Origin: an uncultured Clostridium sp.
Lineage (GTDB): Bacteria > Bacillota > Clostridia > Lachnospirales > Lachnospiraceae
Assembly: GCA_938036545.1 (NCBI GenBank)
Contig: CALHQJ010000092.1
Location: 1-6,697, forward strand
Direction of reading: 5' to 3'
Length of the DNA: 6,697 nucleotides
In this document: piece after piece, positions 5,237 through 6,697 of the stretch
Position numbering within the stretch: position 1 is the first letter of the stretch
How the letters are laid out: the number at the start of each line of letters is the position of its first letter
Translations under genes and position numbers: made by a program
Notes under the pieces: generated by a model
What the model was told of the DNA's origin: nothing
The model's database searches: none
The model's input: the letters and a program-made list of their open reading frames with translations, nothing else

Positions 5237-6697
5237 TTAGTTATTGCCATACAGGGTAACCAGCTTCTGCAGGTACTCGTATCTTTCCTTAGCGAATGCT
5301 TCGTTCTTAGCGAACAGATCTTCTGCTCTTGCAGGATTCTTTAAGCCTAAGGACAGGTAACGAACCTCACCCTTTAAGAAGTCCTGATATCCTTCCATCT
5401 TCGGAGCCTTGCTGTCTAAGGAGAACTTGTTCTCTGCAGCAGGGTTGAAGCGGAACAGATGCCAGTAGCCGCACTCAACAGCTAACTTCTCTTCGGTCTG
5501 AGCCTTTGCCATACCCTTCTTGATACCATGGTTGATACATGGAGCGTAAGCAATGATTAAGGATGGTCCTGGATAAGCCTCTGCCTCTGCAATTGCCTTT
5601 ACAGTCTGTGCATAGTCAGCACCCATGGAAATTTGTGCTACGTATACATAACCATAGCTCATTGCGATGGAAGCTAAGTCTTTCTTCTTAACATCCTTAC
5701 CACCTGCAGCAAACTGTGCTACAGCGCCAACAGGGGTAGCCTTGGAAGACTGTCCGCCAGTGTTGGAGTAAACCTCAGTATCGTATACCATGATGTTGAT
5801 GTCTTTGCCGGAAGCAAGTACATGGTCAACACCGCCAAAGCCGATGTCGTATGCCCATCCGTCACCACCAAAGATCCACTGGGACTTCTTAGCCAGGAAG
5901 TCTTTGTTGTTTACGATATCCTTGCAGGTTGGGCACTCGCAGCCGGTTAATGCAGCAACTAATTTATCAGTTGCAGTACCGTTGGTAGCGCCGCATGCAA
6001 AGGTATCCAGATATTCTTTACAAGCTGCCTTTACTTCGTCAGAAGCTTCAGCGCTTGCCATTACAGACTCAACCTTAGCCTTTAAGCCATCTCTGATAGC
6101 GTTCTGAGCCAGAAGCATACCATAACCGAACTCTGCGTTATCCTCGAATAAGGAGTTGGACCATGCAGGACCCTGTCCCTTAGCATTTACGGTGTAAGGA
6201 GTAGATGGTGAAGAGTTGCCCCAGATAGAGGAACATCCTGTTGCGTTTGCAATGTACATTCTGTCACCAAATAACTGGGTGATTAATTTAGCATAAGGAG
6301 TTTCGCCACAGCCTGCACAAGCGCCGGAGAACTCAAGTAATGGCTGCTTAAACTGGCTGCCCTTTACAGTGGTCTCTTTAAACTTAGCCAGAACCTCTTC
6401 CTTAACTGGCAGAGACTGTCCATATGCGAAAATTGGCTGCTCGCCTAAGCTGCCTTCTAATGGCTCCATGGTCAGAGCCTTGTTGCCCTTCATACCAGGA
6501 CATACGTTTGCACAGGAACCGCATCCGGTACAGTCAAGAGCGGAAACAGTCATAGCAAACTTCATGCCAGGCATACCGGTCATATCTTTCATCTTCATGC
6601 CAGCCGGTGCATTTGCAGCTTCCTCAGCAGTCATAGCTACTGGACGGATTACTGCATGTGGGCAGACATAAGAACAGAAGTTACACTGGATACAGTT
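5237..6697 (-). CDS. nifJ: Pyruvate:ferredoxin (flavodoxin) oxidoreductase, C-terminal part, cut by window edge
   Basis: The enzyme oxidatively decarboxylates pyruvate to acetyl-CoA and CO2, passing electrons to ferredoxin, in the cytoplasm of anaerobes. About 486 residues are visible; full-length homologues have about 1,170-1,200, so the pyruvate- and CoA-binding N-terminal domains are missing. The frame is open to the window edge and the first Met (6634) lies between two iron-sulfur motifs, so it is not a start. Visible: first 4Fe-4S motif CIQCNFCSYVCP (Cys 2, 5, 8, 12); second, CTGCGSCANVCP (Cys 56, 59, 62, 66); proximal-cluster cysteines in CAGC (127, 130), ATGCSSIWG (155) and YAPCINHG (387); and the thiamine-diphosphate site with GGDGWAYDIGFGG (~277-289) and YSNTGGQSS (~310-318). 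Codon choice is narrow (mostly AAG for Lys, TAC for Tyr, CTG for Leu near the 3' end), as in highly expressed genes. A strong terminator follows, making it a separate unit from the ABC operon. Confidence 0.97.
   Translation of the reverse strand, partial: NCIQCNFCSYVCPHAVIRPVAMTAEEAANAPAGMKMKDMTGMPGMKFAMTVSALDCTGCGSCANVCPGMKGNKALTMEPLEGSLGEQPIFAYGQSLPVKEEVLAKFKETTVKGSQFKQPLLEFSGACAGCGETPYAKLITQLFGDRMYIANATGCSSIWGNSSPSTPYTVNAKGQGPAWSNSLFEDNAEFGYGMLLAQNAIRDGLKAKVESVMASAEASDEVKAACKEYLDTFACGATNGTATDKLVAALTGCECPTCKDIVNNKDFLAKKSQWIFGGDGWAYDIGFGGVDHVLASGKDINIMVYDTEVYSNTGGQSSKATPVGAVAQFAAGGKDVKKKDLASIAMSYGYVYVAQISMGADYAQTVKAIAEAEAYPGPSLIIAYAPCINHGIKKGMAKAQTEEKLAVECGYWHLFRFNPAAENKFSLDSKAPKMEGYQDFLKGEVRYLSLGLKNPARAEDLFAKNEAFAKERYEYLQKLVTLYGNN

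Noticed and set aside
5237..6634. PFOR fragment as a complete protein starting at Met 6634
   Set aside because: The frame continues to the window edge and encodes another 4Fe-4S motif (CIQCNFCSYVCP) upstream, so the gene is cut by the window rather than short.

Overview
The window looks like an ordinary chromosomal segment from an anaerobic Clostridia-type Firmicute, most likely Lachnospiraceae or a close relative. This is inferred from strong AGGAGG-type ribosome binding sites, moderate GC, a single-chain pyruvate:ferredoxin oxidoreductase, a YesN-type response regulator, and a GntR(YtrA-like)/ABC ATPase/large ABC permease cassette typical of that group. No RNA gene, insertion sequence, CRISPR array, phage gene or attachment site was seen.

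Layout. (1) Positions 1-1317, plus strand: the C-terminal ~438 residues of a YesN/AraC-type response regulator. The window edge removes most of its receiver domain. An intrinsic terminator follows at 1326-1365. (2) Positions 4973 down to 1378, minus strand: a compact three-gene operon of GntR-family regulator (4488-4973), ABC ATPase (3596-4495) and a 747-residue ABC-2-type permease with a large soluble C-terminal domain (1378-3621). Each downstream gene starts inside the end of the one before it and has its own Shine-Dalgarno sequence there, which points to translational coupling. Just upstream of the operon, a perfect 9-bp inverted repeat (5023-5047, ACTGTA-N13-TACAGT) overlaps a plausible extended -10 promoter and is the likely autoregulatory operator. 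(3) Positions 6697 down to 5237, minus strand: the C-terminal ~486 residues of pyruvate:ferredoxin oxidoreductase, cut by the window edge, followed by a strong terminator (5169-5199) and a second, weaker hairpin with a T-run (5117-5135).

How the genes work together. The three-gene cassette resembles the YtrA-regulated transporters of Bacillus: the GntR repressor probably represses its own operon until a signal, possibly cell-envelope or antimicrobial stress, releases it. The ATPase then powers the large permease. The response regulator (convergent with the cassette) and PFOR (upstream on the same strand, separated by terminators) appear to be independent units. Nearly all of the window is explained by these five genes. 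The longest gene-free stretch is 4974-5236 (263 bp), which holds the promoter, operator and terminators. I saw no clear sign of a wholly new system. The less routine features are the octad-repeat tail on the regulator, the operator geometry, and the large uncharacterised domain of the permease.
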